Assembly: GCA_903829015.1 (NCBI GenBank)
Contig: CAIKOJ010000155.1
Location: 39,678 to 103,677, forward strand
Direction: 5' to 3'
Source: an uncultured Bacteroidota bacterium
Lineage (GTDB): Bacteria > Bacteroidota > Bacteroidia > Chitinophagales > Chitinophagaceae
DNA length: 64,000 bases
Shown here in pieces: positions 26,755-36,830 of this stretch. The notes beneath the pieces were generated by a model. It ran no database searches. It saw nothing but the letters and a program-made list of their open reading frames with translations, and had not been told where the DNA came from. The translations under genes and the position numbers were made by a program. Position 1 is the stretch's first letter; each line of letters starts with the position of its first letter.

Positions 26755-29592
26755 TTAGTGCATCATCATCATTGTGTTGTTCTGTTGCGGCGCGCCTGCT
26801 GGTGTATGGGTAAAGTTCCAGATCAGGTTCAGCATCCCATATCGTCTTATGGTGTTGTAATTATCCTGAGTGATCATGTTATTGTTTGATGTTCTGTTGT
26901 AGCCAATATTCTGATTTAGTATATCAAATACTGATGCTCTAAGTTCCAGCTGGCTTTTCTTCAGGAATTTTTTGCCTACCCAGGCATTCCAAATAACAAC
27001 ATCATTATTGTTGGTAAATACTGTCGTTTTTTCACGGTACTTAAGATTTACCGAACTGCCTATTTCAAATTTAAGTGGCAGTTGTACCGTGCCTCTAAAA
27101 TCGCAGCTGAATACGTAGTAATTGGTTGACGCAGTTCCAACTGTTGAGACATTGCTGTTGTAGTTGATCCCCGGTTCCAGGCTAAAGTCGTACTTATCAG
27201 TTTTGCTGTGATTCGCATAAAGCGATACATTGATGCTGTTGTTATCGTTGGAATTATCCACGTAGATCAGTTTACCCGATGCATCTGGTGTGCCGATCTT
27301 ACTATTAGTATGGTCTATTCCCCCGCTTATATGTACACCGGCATCAACATCCAGTTTTTTCAGCTTCATACCGTACCCAACAAAACCCCATCCCGAATAA
27401 TTGCCCTGTACATTTATATACTTTGCCGAGTCGATACCGTTGAAGTAAGAGTGCTGCATAGAAATAGCATTGTCGTGGCTCCAGAAAGTAAAACTACTCC
27501 ACATATACCGGCTCTGCAGCACCTTGTAATCATTGAACCTTAAACTGACTTTATGGTCAAATCCCTGTTTCAGATCCGGATTACCCACAGTTATATGCAG
27601 TGGGTCTGAGTTCTGTGTAAGTGGTTGAATGTAGTTAAATGTGGGCTGTACAGTGCTACCTGAATACGAAAAATTAAAGCTGGTCTGCTTGCTTAATTTA
27701 TAGGAGAAATTAACTTTCGGAAACAGATTGAGGTAATTGTAAGTGTTAGTTGTTCCTCCGGCAAGTACGTTTGTCTGATGGTAGTTCGCGTTCGAAACAT
27801 CGCTGCCAAAAGAGAAGGTTATTTTTTCATAGTTGAACTTGAAGTTCAGACCACCGGTGTTGGAAAGGATGTTATATTTATAGTCGCTGCTGTATCCCCG
27901 GTCGATAGCATCATAGGCGTTTGTGGCCGTGTTCTTATTGTACGATTTGTTGGAGCCTTCGTTGTTGTTTATCGTAACGCCATAGTCGATTTCGGCGAAA
28001 ACCTTTTTGGAAAGAGGCTCGGTATAAGTAGCTTTCGCTGAAAAAGCCAGCGTATTGGATGCGTTTTCTTTTCTCTGGTCTATGCGGGTAGTGTCATTGA
28101 TCAGCCGTTCGATTGTAATTGATGTCAGCTGCCCGACACTTTTCGAGTCCTTATAGTTTTCTTTTACATCAACAGATACCGTTCTTCCTTTTTTCCTGAA
28201 TTTCTTTTTCAGCAGCAGATCAGCATTTACAAACGCAGCATCTGCAGTACTGGTAATAAGCCTGTCATTTGTGTTTACGTCAATTGTATTTGAATCGGTT
28301 TTAAAACTACTAATAGTTGCATAGTCCGATGATATTTCTGTGTGTTTCAATCCTGCACTGGCTGTTATTTTCAGTGTGGTCGTGCTGTCCAGCTTCACTT
28401 CATACATAGCATCAAACCCATGCCTGATTCCTTTACTGGCTTGTTGTTTTTGCTGATTATTGATATTGCTGGTGTCGCCATTCAGCACTGTCTGTACAAT
28501 GTTTCCACCTTCGATGTTAACATTCTGCTGTGCGGCCCTATAATTTACTGTAACGTGGTTGATGTCTCCGTTCCATTTGTCTGCAAAGTGTACCCCGCCG
28601 GTGAGCGTTTTTGGCAACCCCTCTCCATTGTATTTCCCGCTCCACCCATTAAAATCATCGTCTGAGTTGTTGTAGTAGGTTACGATTCCACCTTCTTCAG
28701 TGATCTCGGTTGTGCCGCCGTTGCCGCCACCAAACTTGTCAGCATCCTGCCAGCCCAGACCCACCTTATCTGTATTAGATCCCACCGCAAACGCCGACAG
28801 TTGCCTTTTGGCTTTGAAGGCATTGATCATACCCTGCTCCTGATAATAATTATCCGTTCCTGCACCCGCATCCAACTTTCCGAAGTACCCTTTCTTTTTA
28901 TCTTCTTTCAGCTCCAGGTTAATTGTTTTGGTTTTTTGCCCATCATCGATCCCGGTAAACTCAGCCTGCTCACTTTTTTTGTCGAATACCTGTACTTTGC
29001 TTACCGCATTGGCTTGCAGACCCTGTGTCACTACTTTCGGGTCATCAGAGAAAAACTCTTCTCCATCCACATATATCTTCTGCACCGTTTCGCCTTGCGC
29101 TGTTATGTTGCCATTTTTATCTACCTGAATGCCCGGCAGCTTCTTCAGCAGGTCTTCAACGGTTGCGTTTTCTTTTACCTTAAAGCTGTCAGCCATATAC
29201 TCTGTAGTATCACCCTTGATCTTTATAGCGGCTATCTGCTGAGTAAGTACAAACTCTTTCAGCAAATGCTCTTTTGATACCAGCGGCTTTTCGCCCAGAT
29301 CCGTTGTTGTTTTTTTAATATCCAGCAAGTCCAGAAAATCAACGAAACCGGGATAGGAAATGCGCAGCATATACTTTCCTTTCTTTCCTGTGCGGACCTC
29401 AAACCTACCGTCCATGCCTGTGCGGGTATAAGATTCTATCACAGAATCACTGCTGCGGATAAGAACAATAGATGCCCTGTATAGGGGAGTATTAACAAAG
29501 GTGTCTATTACAGAACCTTTGATAGTATAGGTTTGTGCATGGCTGTTTTGTGCAAACCAAAGCAATAGTATTATAGAAAGCAGGTTTTTCAT
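26755..29592 (-). CDS. Outer-membrane beta-barrel family protein with carboxypeptidase-regulatory-like and plug-like domains
   Basis: 945 residues. Signal peptide MKNLLSIILLLWFAQNSHA. Residues about 20-110 are a carboxypeptidase-regulatory-like Ig domain (YTIKGSVIDTFVNTPLYRAS). Residues about 125-235 look like a TonB-receptor plug (ATVEDLLKKLPGIQVDKNG, YVDGEEFFSDDP). The remaining about 700 residues form a barrel (OMP_b-brl_3 type). It probably takes up or exports an unknown ligand across the outer membrane, with the adjacent GLPGLI protein as periplasmic partner. The C-terminus is unusual, ending TMMMMH, which might bind metal but may be chance. Confidence 0.85.
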   Translation of the reverse strand: MKNLLSIILLLWFAQNSHAQTYTIKGSVIDTFVNTPLYRASIVLIRSSDSVIESYTRTGMDGRFEVRTGKKGKYMLRISYPGFVDFLDLLDIKKTTTDLGEKPLVSKEHLLKEFVLTQQIAAIKIKGDTTEYMADSFKVKENATVEDLLKKLPGIQVDKNGNITAQGETVQKIYVDGEEFFSDDPKVVTQGLQANAVSKVQVFDKKSEQAEFTGIDDGQKTKTINLELKEDKKKGYFGKLDAGAGTDNYYQEQGMINAFKAKRQLSAFAVGSNTDKVGLGWQDADKFGGGNGGTTEITEEGGIVTYYNNSDDDFNGWSGKYNGEGLPKTLTGGVHFADKWNGDINHVTVNYRAAQQNVNIEGGNIVQTVLNGDTSNINNQQKQQASKGIRHGFDAMYEVKLDSTTTLKITASAGLKHTEISSDYATISSFKTDSNTIDVNTNDRLITSTADAAFVNADLLLKKKFRKKGRTVSVDVKENYKDSKSVGQLTSITIERLINDTTRIDQRKENASNTLAFSAKATYTEPLSKKVFAEIDYGVTINNNEGSNKSYNKNTATNAYDAIDRGYSSDYKYNILSNTGGLNFKFNYEKITFSFGSDVSNANYHQTNVLAGGTTNTYNYLNLFPKVNFSYKLSKQTSFNFSYSGSTVQPTFNYIQPLTQNSDPLHITVGNPDLKQGFDHKVSLRFNDYKVLQSRYMWSSFTFWSHDNAISMQHSYFNGIDSAKYINVQGNYSGWGFVGYGMKLKKLDVDAGVHISGGIDHTNSKIGTPDASGKLIYVDNSNDNNSINVSLYANHSKTDKYDFSLEPGINYNSNVSTVGTASTNYYVFSCDFRGTVQLPLKFEIGSSVNLKYREKTTVFTNNNDVVIWNAWVGKKFLKKSQLELRASVFDILNQNIGYNRTSNNNMITQDNYNTIRRYGMLNLIWNFTHTPAGAPQQNNTMMMMH

Positions 29593-29732
29593 TGTGTGTG
29601 GTAATTCTCCGTTTCAGGGAATTGCCATAAAACAACGAAATATTTGCTATTTGTTACGCATAGTAGGGGGTGATTGATAGGGTTAGATGATAATTATTAA
29701 CATTACTTTATGGCTTAGGAGCATCACTTAAC

Positions 29733-32700
29733 TTACTTACCTGCTCCGGTCTGTGCTTTATACCCAGTTGGCCTGTCGTGGTTCACCGGAATGCCAAACG
29801 CTTCATAAATATAATCCTGTGCTGTAGTTCTCACATTCAGCTTGTTGATCTTAGTGTTGGAGCCCGACGGATACACCCTGTTCGATAAAAACACAAATAC
29901 AATGCCTGTCGCAGGGTCCGCCCAGGCACAGGTACCTGTAAAACCCTGGTGGCCAAATGCATCTGCACTGCAGCGGTCGCCCGCTGGTCCGCCATCATCT
30001 TCGTTCGGCAGGGGTTTATCAAATCCCAGACCGCGGTGACTGATCCTGCTGTTGTATGCCGTGAACAGATTCACTGTCGAAGCTTTATAATAACGCTTAC
30101 CGCCATACACACCCTTGTTGAGCAGCATCTGAAAAATAGCACCTACGTCTTGGGCTGTAGCAAAGAGGCCTGCATGTCCACCTACACCGCCCAGCATTGC
30201 GCCACCCGGGTCATGCACATAACCACACAACAACTGGCTCCTGAAACTGAGCTCCTGCTCGGTTGGCGCAATCTGTGTACTGTCAAATTTATGCCGCGGA
30301 TTATAGGTGATCCTTTTCAGCCCCATTGGTTTATAAAATTCTTCATCTGCATACTTATCTATTGTCTTGCCGGTGATCTGTTTCACAATAGCCGCCAGAA
30401 AGAAAAAGTCCAGATCGCTGTACACCATCTTACCCGCATTATCCAGCGGACTGGCGTATATCTTCGCCCACATCGTATCAATATAATCGTTGCGCATGTA
30501 TATATTCCGCGCAACTTCTACTGTAAATCCGTCTGTGGATTTACCTCTGAACAGCCGCTCTTTTGCCTTTCCATCCTCATCGATCACGTCTTTGTAAAAC
30601 GGGATCCATCCTCTCAAACCCGCCTGATGCAGCAGTATGTCTTTTATTTTCAATCCTGCTTTATTGGTGCCTATTGCCTGCGGCAGATAATCGCCTATAG
30701 TCTTATCCAGACTAAGTTTTCCCTGCTCATACAGGCGCATCACAGCCAGAGTAGTTGCCAGTACCTTGGTGCAGGATGCCATATCATACAAAGTGTTGGT
30801 ATCCACCTTTCTCATCTTATCGTACTTCTGATACCCGAATGCCTTGTCATAAAATATCTTTCCGTTTTTGGCAGCTAGTACCCTACACCCCGGAAACACC
30901 CCTTCGGCAATATTGCGTGCCATAAACATGTCCAGCTTGTCCAGCGATTTTTGGTCCACTACACCCGCATCAACCGGATAAAATACTTTTCTGTACGGAA
31001 ATGCAGGTTCATTGGCCATCTCAGGCAGCTTCACAGTTACAGGGCAGATACTCTTTCCGTTCACACATGCGTTCACCGGCAGCTTGCCTTTGGGTTTTGT
31101 TTTCTTCAGCAGCATTTCGGCAACTGTTCGCTGTGTGATAGTATCATCTTCATATCCCACCATCACAGACCCCGCTCCGCAGAAGTACTGCATCACATAG
31201 GCATTACCCATCAGCACCACCATCACATTATTCCTGCACCCGGCATACTGAAGAAAAGCTATGGCTTCGCTGCTAAGACCATAATTGCCACCCTGCGTAA
31301 AATTAAGATTGTGCACTGCCACGATTGTCGCGTCGTAGTTCGATATAGAATTCAGAATAGTCTGTGCACTGTCTAGTGTACTTCCCTTTGGCAGCCATTG
31401 TGCACGTACGTTATCAAATTTGTCATTCAGTGCTTCATACAATGGAGTAGAATTAGATGCGTTGATACCCACATACCCAATACGCATATTCTCATTTATT
31501 TTTTTGATCACCTGGTTTTCATCCCTCACCAGAGTAACAGCAGATTTTGCCACCACCGACCGCATAGGGTCTACATACTGGTTCAGGTCGTTGGCAATAT
31601 TCTTTACTTCAATATCGTTCCATTTGGCCAGGCCCATATCATATTTTGCTGCCAGTATTTTCTTTACACTTGTTTCAAGAGCGGTCATTGGTACGGTCCC
31701 GTTGCCCAGTGCCGATTTGATCTTTGCCGTAGCGGCAGGTATATCTGGTGCCATAAGCAGTATATCATTGCCTGCGGCGAATGCTCTCAGTTCTGCTTCA
31801 CCATCTGTAAAGTATTTCGTCAGGCCCGTCATGTTCAAACCGTCGGTGATCACCAGCCCTTTGAAACCCAGTTTTTCTCTCAGTAGGCCTGTTACCGTAT
31901 TTTTAGACAGCGTTGTAGGTACATGTGGTTCTCTTTCAAGTGCAGGCACTTCAAGGTGTGCGATCATGATGCTCTTGATCCCCGCTGCTATCTCCTGCTT
32001 GAAGGGGACCAGCTCCATCGTATCAAGTTGCATGATAGGCTTTGGTATCAGTGGAAGATCGCTATGCGAGTCTACATTCGTATCGCCATGTCCCGGAAAA
32101 TGCTTGGCACAGGCTATAGCACCATTGGCCTGCAGACCGCGCATATAAGCCACTCCCAGCTTTGATACCCATGTCTTGTCTTCCCCAAACGAGCGCGTGT
32201 TGATCACCGGGTTATTTACATTGTTATTGATGTCCACATCCGGCGCAAAATTGATATGAACGCCCAGCCTGGCACATTGCCTGCCTATTACACCACCTAT
32301 ATTAAATGCTATAGTTGTATCTCTGGTGGCACCTATCATCATTTGTCTGGGCAGGCTTTTTACGCTGTCCAGCCTCATGCCTATTCCCCACTCCGCATCC
32401 ATGGCTATGAGCAGTGGCACCTGAGCCATCCGCTGGTATTTGTTGGTAAGTATTGCCTGTCTGCCCGGTCCGCCCTGCATAAATATCAGCCCACCCACCT
32501 TATGACCGTCGATCAGTTTTGTAATGGCTTCTTCATTGTAGTTTTTACCACCCGAATAGGCTGCCACCATAAACAGTTGCCCTATGCGCTCGTCATCATT
32601 CAGCATATTGTACATGCTGTCTACCCACTTGCTTTTCATAGCAGCCAACGCAGCAGCGTCCGGCTGTTTGGGTTTGCTTTTTTTCTGGGCAAAAGAATTG

Positions 32701-32753
32701 GTAAACAGTAATAATGAAAGTGCAGCTAGTGCAGCTGTGCGGAATGACCTCAT
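29733..32753 (-). CDS. Glycoside hydrolase family 3 (NagZ-like) fused to a serine beta-lactamase-type hydrolase
   Basis: 1006 residues with a signal peptide (AALAALSLLLFTNSFAQ). The GH3 domain (about 45-385) carries AKHFPGHGDTNVDSHSDLP, the NagZ-type loop with the catalytic Asp-His pair, suggesting beta-N-acetylhexosaminidase action on muropeptides. A linker domain follows to about 590. The C-terminal about 400 residues are a class C/esterase-like serine hydrolase with SCTK (about 659) and YSDLDF as the SxxK and YxN-like motifs. Both halves fit periplasmic peptidoglycan turnover. The promoter element sits almost on the ATG, implying a leaderless or near-leaderless mRNA. Confidence 0.9.
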   Translation of the reverse strand: MRSFRTAALAALSLLLFTNSFAQKKSKPKQPDAAALAAMKSKWVDSMYNMLNDDERIGQLFMVAAYSGGKNYNEEAITKLIDGHKVGGLIFMQGGPGRQAILTNKYQRMAQVPLLIAMDAEWGIGMRLDSVKSLPRQMMIGATRDTTIAFNIGGVIGRQCARLGVHINFAPDVDINNNVNNPVINTRSFGEDKTWVSKLGVAYMRGLQANGAIACAKHFPGHGDTNVDSHSDLPLIPKPIMQLDTMELVPFKQEIAAGIKSIMIAHLEVPALEREPHVPTTLSKNTVTGLLREKLGFKGLVITDGLNMTGLTKYFTDGEAELRAFAAGNDILLMAPDIPAATAKIKSALGNGTVPMTALETSVKKILAAKYDMGLAKWNDIEVKNIANDLNQYVDPMRSVVAKSAVTLVRDENQVIKKINENMRIGYVGINASNSTPLYEALNDKFDNVRAQWLPKGSTLDSAQTILNSISNYDATIVAVHNLNFTQGGNYGLSSEAIAFLQYAGCRNNVMVVLMGNAYVMQYFCGAGSVMVGYEDDTITQRTVAEMLLKKTKPKGKLPVNACVNGKSICPVTVKLPEMANEPAFPYRKVFYPVDAGVVDQKSLDKLDMFMARNIAEGVFPGCRVLAAKNGKIFYDKAFGYQKYDKMRKVDTNTLYDMASCTKVLATTLAVMRLYEQGKLSLDKTIGDYLPQAIGTNKAGLKIKDILLHQAGLRGWIPFYKDVIDEDGKAKERLFRGKSTDGFTVEVARNIYMRNDYIDTMWAKIYASPLDNAGKMVYSDLDFFFLAAIVKQITGKTIDKYADEEFYKPMGLKRITYNPRHKFDSTQIAPTEQELSFRSQLLCGYVHDPGGAMLGGVGGHAGLFATAQDVGAIFQMLLNKGVYGGKRYYKASTVNLFTAYNSRISHRGLGFDKPLPNEDDGGPAGDRCSADAFGHQGFTGTCAWADPATGIVFVFLSNRVYPSGSNTKINKLNVRTTAQDYIYEAFGIPVNHDRPTGYKAQTGAGK

Positions 32754-32756
32754 AAA

Positions 32757-32765
32757 ACAAAAATA
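32757..32765 (-). promoter_or_regulatory. -7 element immediately before the GH3/beta-lactamase start
   Basis: The minus strand reads TATTTTTGT (TAnnTTTGY) ending 3 bases before the ATG, so transcription should begin at or next to the start codon. Confidence 0.45.
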
Positions 32766-32869
32766 ATCTTATTCAGATTATTTCGAACCAGCCCCTCAAT
32801 AAAATATCGGGAATCACTTATGCAAACGCCAGGAAGCTAAAAATAACAAGGAAGTTCATTCTATCTCTC

Positions 32870-33220
32870 ATTTGAGGAAACTTTAGGAAAACGAGTACAT
32901 ACGCAACATCTCCCGCCGCGGCGGGCCGGGCTTGTCAGCCGATAGGCAGGGTTTTTCGGCAAATGAGTTCATACTCAACACTACCTTTAGGGTCGGGCTT
33001 GTATGCCGACAGTCAGGGCTTTTCCGCCAATGAGTAAACACGCAACACCTCCCTTTAGGGCCGGGGTTTATTGGTCAATGAGTGCAAAATAATAATCGCC
33101 CTTTAGAGCTGGGCTTATCTGCCAACAGGCAGGGTTTATGTGTAAATTAGTACATACTCAACACCTCCCTTTAGGGCCGGGGTTTATGTTTCAACACCCA
33201 CACTCCCTCTGCGGAGTTTA
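32870..33220. repeat. Repeat-rich spacer, copies of a CAACACCTCCCTTTAGGG element
   Basis: This gene-free stretch holds two identical 28 bp copies (33043-33070 and 33159-33186) of a unit starting CAACACCTCCCTTTAGGG and ending CCGGGGTTTA, plus a diverged copy at 32976-33000. Interleaved are CTTGTCnGCCGATAGGCAGGGTTT-like units at about 32930-32955, 33000-33030 and 33112-33138, several able to pair CTGCC with GGCAG. Related copies lie at 34478-34556 on the other side of the PaaE-like gene. No reading frame of note. Confidence 0.7.
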
Positions 33221-33235
33221 TTTGATTCAAATAGC

Positions 33236-34324
33236 TTACCGCTCATCAAAATCTATCACCACTCTTTCTGTGCGAGGGTGCGACTGGCAGGTAAGTACAT
33301 AGCCTTTTTCCACCTCGTAGTGTTCCAGTGCATAGTTTACTTCCATCTCAACTTCACCTTCCATTACCTTGGCACGGCAGGTGCAGCACACACCTCCCTT
33401 ACAGGCATACGGCAGGTCTGCACCATTTCTAAGCGCGGCATCTAATATGCTCTCGCCGTTAAACGGTACATCCATATTGAAGGTTACACCATCTAGCGTA
33501 ATGCTCACCTTACTTTTCGGACCGCCCTCGTCTTTATGAGTGCTTGCCCATTGTTCATGTGTTGCTTTTGGCTGTTCCGGCGAACTGAACAGTTCCAGAT
33601 GCACATTTCCAGCCGGCATACCTAATTGCACCAGTTTCTCTCGCACCGGCAGTATCATTTCTTCCGGTCCGCAAATAAACGTCTCGTCTATCGATGTTAT
33701 ATCTACCAGCGTTTTACAAAACTCCTCGCATTTTGGCGCGTCTATTCTGCCGCTGAACAACGGCACATCCATATATTCCCTGCTCAGCACATGGAATAAG
33801 CGCAGCCGTTGCATATACTTGTTCTTATAGCCTTCAATTTCCTCTCTGAATATCACACTGCTTTTAGACCTGTTGCCATATATCAGTGTGAAATTACTTT
33901 CTGGCTCCGCTTCCAGCACCCATTTCATGATACTCATTATGGGTGTGATACCGCTGCCCGCAGCAATGGCCAGATATTCCTTACGCCCGGCTTTCGGATG
34001 CTTGATCACAAAATTGCCCAGGGGTGGCATGGTGTCCAGCACATCCCCTGCTTTCAGTTCGGCATGTGCATAACCCGAGAACTTACCCTGCTCCACCTTT
34101 TTAATAGCCACACGTAGCTCACCTTCCTTTGGGCTGGAGCAAATGGAGTACGATCTGCGCAACTCAGCATCGCCCAGCTGTTTTCTGAATGTTACATACT
34201 GCCCGGGCACAAACTGAAACTTATCCTGCAGATCAGCAGGCACCTCCAATGCCACAGAAATACAATCGGCCGTTTCCCGGCGAACATCCTTAACCTTCAA
34301 TGGGTAAAACCTGAGTGCAGACAT
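33236..34324 (-). CDS. PaaE-like NAD(P)H oxidoreductase with FAD and 2Fe-2S domains
   Basis: 362 residues from ATG 34324 (MSALRFYPLKVKDV). Upstream in-frame codons are poor and would add non-family residues. Order: FAD domain with LRRSYSICSS (about 49-58), NAD-binding domain with IAAGSGITPIMSIM (about 118-131), and a C-terminal plant-type 2Fe-2S ferredoxin with ACKGGVCCTC (about 305-314) plus a final Cys in LTCQSHP. This matches the reductase subunit of phenylacetyl-CoA epoxidase, but no paaABCD genes are near, so another oxygenase partner is possible. Confidence 0.85.
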   Translation of the reverse strand: MSALRFYPLKVKDVRRETADCISVALEVPADLQDKFQFVPGQYVTFRKQLGDAELRRSYSICSSPKEGELRVAIKKVEQGKFSGYAHAELKAGDVLDTMPPLGNFVIKHPKAGRKEYLAIAAGSGITPIMSIMKWVLEAEPESNFTLIYGNRSKSSVIFREEIEGYKNKYMQRLRLFHVLSREYMDVPLFSGRIDAPKCEEFCKTLVDITSIDETFICGPEEMILPVREKLVQLGMPAGNVHLELFSSPEQPKATHEQWASTHKDEGGPKSKVSITLDGVTFNMDVPFNGESILDAALRNGADLPYACKGGVCCTCRAKVMEGEVEMEVNYALEHYEVEKGYVLTCQSHPRTERVVIDFDER

Positions 34325-34439
34325 AATATGGGTGCAAATGTAATAAAAACCCCAAACCTCCACCCAAACCAACTCCAACAGCAATTGGGTTTTTGCAGAT
34401 TTGCATCGAATTTTATGTTATTTCTTACGCCAAAGGACC

Positions 34440-34575
34440 CCGGAAACTACTTGGCTGGCACTCAACACCTAATTTAGAGGCGGGATTGCCGAGAAGCAGG
34501 GTTTATTACCAAATGAGTTCTTGCACTCAACACTTCCCTTTAGGGCTAGGGTTTAAGTTCGTCACCCACGCACTA
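34440..34575. repeat. Second block of the CAACAC...CCCTTTAGGG repeat
   Basis: In the 351 bp spacer 34325-34675, a copy at 34528-34555 and a diverged one at about 34462-34510 match the units at 32976-33186, including GGGATTGCCGAGAAGCAGGG. The PaaE-like gene is thus bracketed by this family. The rest of the spacer shows nothing else. Confidence 0.65.
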
Positions 34576-34675
34576 CTCTGTTCCCACCCAAACCCACTCC
34601 TGTGTTTTTACAGATATGTTGCTTATTTAAATGCTATTGTCAAAAAATGGCTAACTTTATGCTAATACAACTTCT

Positions 34676-36658
34676 ATGAGATCCATCCTTACCCTTTTGG
34701 CAGCAATCATGCCTTTTGTTTGTGCAGCACAAGCCCCTTACATACAATGGAAAAAGTGCTTCGGAGGCACCAGCGGAGATTATGGTAAAACCATTCTGCA
34801 AACCACCGATGGCGGCTATGTGCTCGGCGCTATGTCTATTTCCACAAGTGGCCAGGTAACAGGCAACCATGGCGGTGCCGATTTCTGGATCGTGCGCATG
34901 AACGACACCGGTGCAATCCTCTGGGCGAAATCTTACGGCGGCAGCGCGAGCGATAACCTCATGAATATCCTGCAGACTTCCGATGGTGGTTTTATTGCAG
35001 TGGGCAATACCAGTTCAAATGATAGTCAGGTATCGGGCAATCATGGTATGTCGGATGTTTGGGTGTTGAAAATTTCAGACACAGGGCGGTTGCAGTGGCA
35101 AAAATGCCTGGGTGGCAGCGGCAACGACAAGTGCAATTATATACAGCAAACCACCGATGGTGGCTACATCCTCACCGGTGGTAGCAATTCATCAAACGGC
35201 GATCTTACCGTCAATCATGGTGGCTTCGATGTGTGGCTGGTAAAATTATCGGCAACGGGCAGCCTGCAATGGCAGAAATCTTTTGGCGGCAGTAACGACG
35301 ACAACGGCGCAGCAGTAGTACAAACAGCCGATGGCGGCTATCTGGTTTCTGCAAATGCCGGTTCCAACGACGGCGATGTAACTTTTACACACGGCGGTAA
35401 CAACGACTACTGGGTAATAAAGGTGTCCGACACAGGGCGCATACAATGGCAGAAAACCTACGGAGGCAGCAGCGACGACAACGTGACCGATGAGACGGGC
35501 CCAGGCGCATTGCAACGCACTACCGATGGTGGCTATGTATTGGCGGGTTGGAGCAATTCAACCAATGGCGATGTTACCGGCAACCACGGCAGCTACGATT
35601 ACTGGGTGGTAAAAATTTCAGATACCGGACGGCTGGAGTGGCAGAAGTCACTTGGCGGCACCGGCGATGATGAAGCCACAGCAATTGTGCAGTCGGCCGA
35701 TGGCGGCTATGCAGTGGGCGGACTTACCATTTCAAACAATGGCGATGTTTCCGGCAACCATGGCAACTACGATTATTGGGTAGTAAAAATCTCAGACACC
35801 GGCCACCTGCAATGGCAGAAATGTATGGGCGGTGCCAACTATGTTCCCGACGACTGTATCAATTCACTCATTGCAGCAGCAGGCGGGGGTTATGTAGTAA
35901 CAGGTTTCACCAATTCCACCAATTTCGATGTTACAGATAACCACGGCGATTACGATGCCTGGGTAGTAAAGCTCAACTGCACCATGCCTGTCAACGGTCC
36001 CGTTACCGGACCTTCACAACTCTGCGTGGGCACCACCATCACTTTGGCCGATACTGCTGCGTCAGGTATCTGGCGTGCATCAAACAGCCATGCCACCGTT
36101 GCGGGCGGCACCGTCACCGGCGCATCTGCCGGTATAGATACTATCAGTTACAGTATTGCTAACACCTGCGGCGGTGTCACAGCCACAAAAGCCGTTACTG
36201 TCAACCCACTGCCTGTTCCGGTTGTAACACTTACTGGTGCTATACTCAGCACAGGCACTGGTTATACAACTTATCAATGGTTCTTCAACGGCACAGCTAT
36301 TACCGGAGCCACAAACGCCACCTACACCTTCACTCTGAGCGGCAGCTATTCTGTAACTGTTACAGATGCCAACGGATGCACTGGTTCCTCTTCAGCATTT
36401 ACTGCTCACAATGTAGGCGTGCAAAACATCACTGCAGCACCTGGAGTGAGCATATACCCCAACCCCGCCACCGACCGCATATACATAACCGCCCCCGAAA
36501 CCACCACCGCCCACCTCACCAACGTGCTCGGCGAAACCGCGCTTCGGACCACAGGTACCAGCATCAATATTGCCGCACTTCCGCCCGGTGTGTATCTCAT
36601 TACATTAACCAACAAAGAAGGAGAAATTTTGCTGAGAGATAGAGTGATGAAGTGGTAG
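34676..36658 (+). CDS. Secreted repeat protein with T9SS type A sorting domain
   Basis: 660 residues with a signal peptide (ILTLLAAIMPFVCAAQA). Seven repeats of about 58 residues (25-435) carry W-KS-GG(S/T)-DD, Q-(T/S)-DGGY-(L/V), S-GD(V/L)-GNHG, D-W(V/I)VK(I/L)-DTG-(L/I)QWQK; such repeats commonly fold as a beta-propeller. An Ig-like segment follows (about 440-580), then a sorting domain YPNPATDRIYITAP... ending EILLRDRVMKW. Export by T9SS to the surface is inferred. Its last 82 bp are almost identical to the end of the gene finishing at 39252. Confidence 0.88.
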   Translation: MRSILTLLAAIMPFVCAAQAPYIQWKKCFGGTSGDYGKTILQTTDGGYVLGAMSISTSGQVTGNHGGADFWIVRMNDTGAILWAKSYGGSASDNLMNILQTSDGGFIAVGNTSSNDSQVSGNHGMSDVWVLKISDTGRLQWQKCLGGSGNDKCNYIQQTTDGGYILTGGSNSSNGDLTVNHGGFDVWLVKLSATGSLQWQKSFGGSNDDNGAAVVQTADGGYLVSANAGSNDGDVTFTHGGNNDYWVIKVSDTGRIQWQKTYGGSSDDNVTDETGPGALQRTTDGGYVLAGWSNSTNGDVTGNHGSYDYWVVKISDTGRLEWQKSLGGTGDDEATAIVQSADGGYAVGGLTISNNGDVSGNHGNYDYWVVKISDTGHLQWQKCMGGANYVPDDCINSLIAAAGGGYVVTGFTNSTNFDVTDNHGDYDAWVVKLNCTMPVNGPVTGPSQLCVGTTITLADTAASGIWRASNSHATVAGGTVTGASAGIDTISYSIANTCGGVTATKAVTVNPLPVPVVTLTGAILSTGTGYTTYQWFFNGTAITGATNATYTFTLSGSYSVTVTDANGCTGSSSAFTAHNVGVQNITAAPGVSIYPNPATDRIYITAPETTTAHLTNVLGETALRTTGTSINIAALPPGVYLITLTNKEGEILLRDRVMKW

Positions 36659-36662
36659 AGGG
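36581..36662 (+). repeat. 82 bp shared 3' end of a sorting-domain sequence, copy 1
   Basis: From CCGCCCGGTGTGTATCTC through the stop codon and GAGGG it matches 39175-39256 with a single base difference (GAAGTGG vs GAAATGG). Similarity with more differences extends upstream to about 36457. Confidence 0.85.
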
Positions 36663-36830
36663 AGCAAACCGAAAGTTGCCGAGTGAGCCTGCATATGTAA
36701 ACTACCTATAAACTTCGCCAAAATCAATAAAGGCAGTATTTTTATACAGATCTTAAAAATATTTAGGGCAGTATTGAAACCCAACTATAAAAGCAAAGAC
36801 ATTCGTCTTTGTAGTTCAACAGCTATTAGT

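Noticed and set aside
29949-30878. A 309-codon plus-strand frame
   Set aside because: It lies wholly opposite the well-supported GH3/beta-lactamase gene and has no signal peptide, motif or sensible composition.
32870-33220. Short repeats resembling a small CRISPR
   Set aside because: Only two identical copies, irregular spacing and no cas genes.
34325-34384. N-terminal extension of the PaaE-like reductase
   Set aside because: The extra residues are hydrophobic and unlike family members; ATG 34324 starts directly before the FAD domain.
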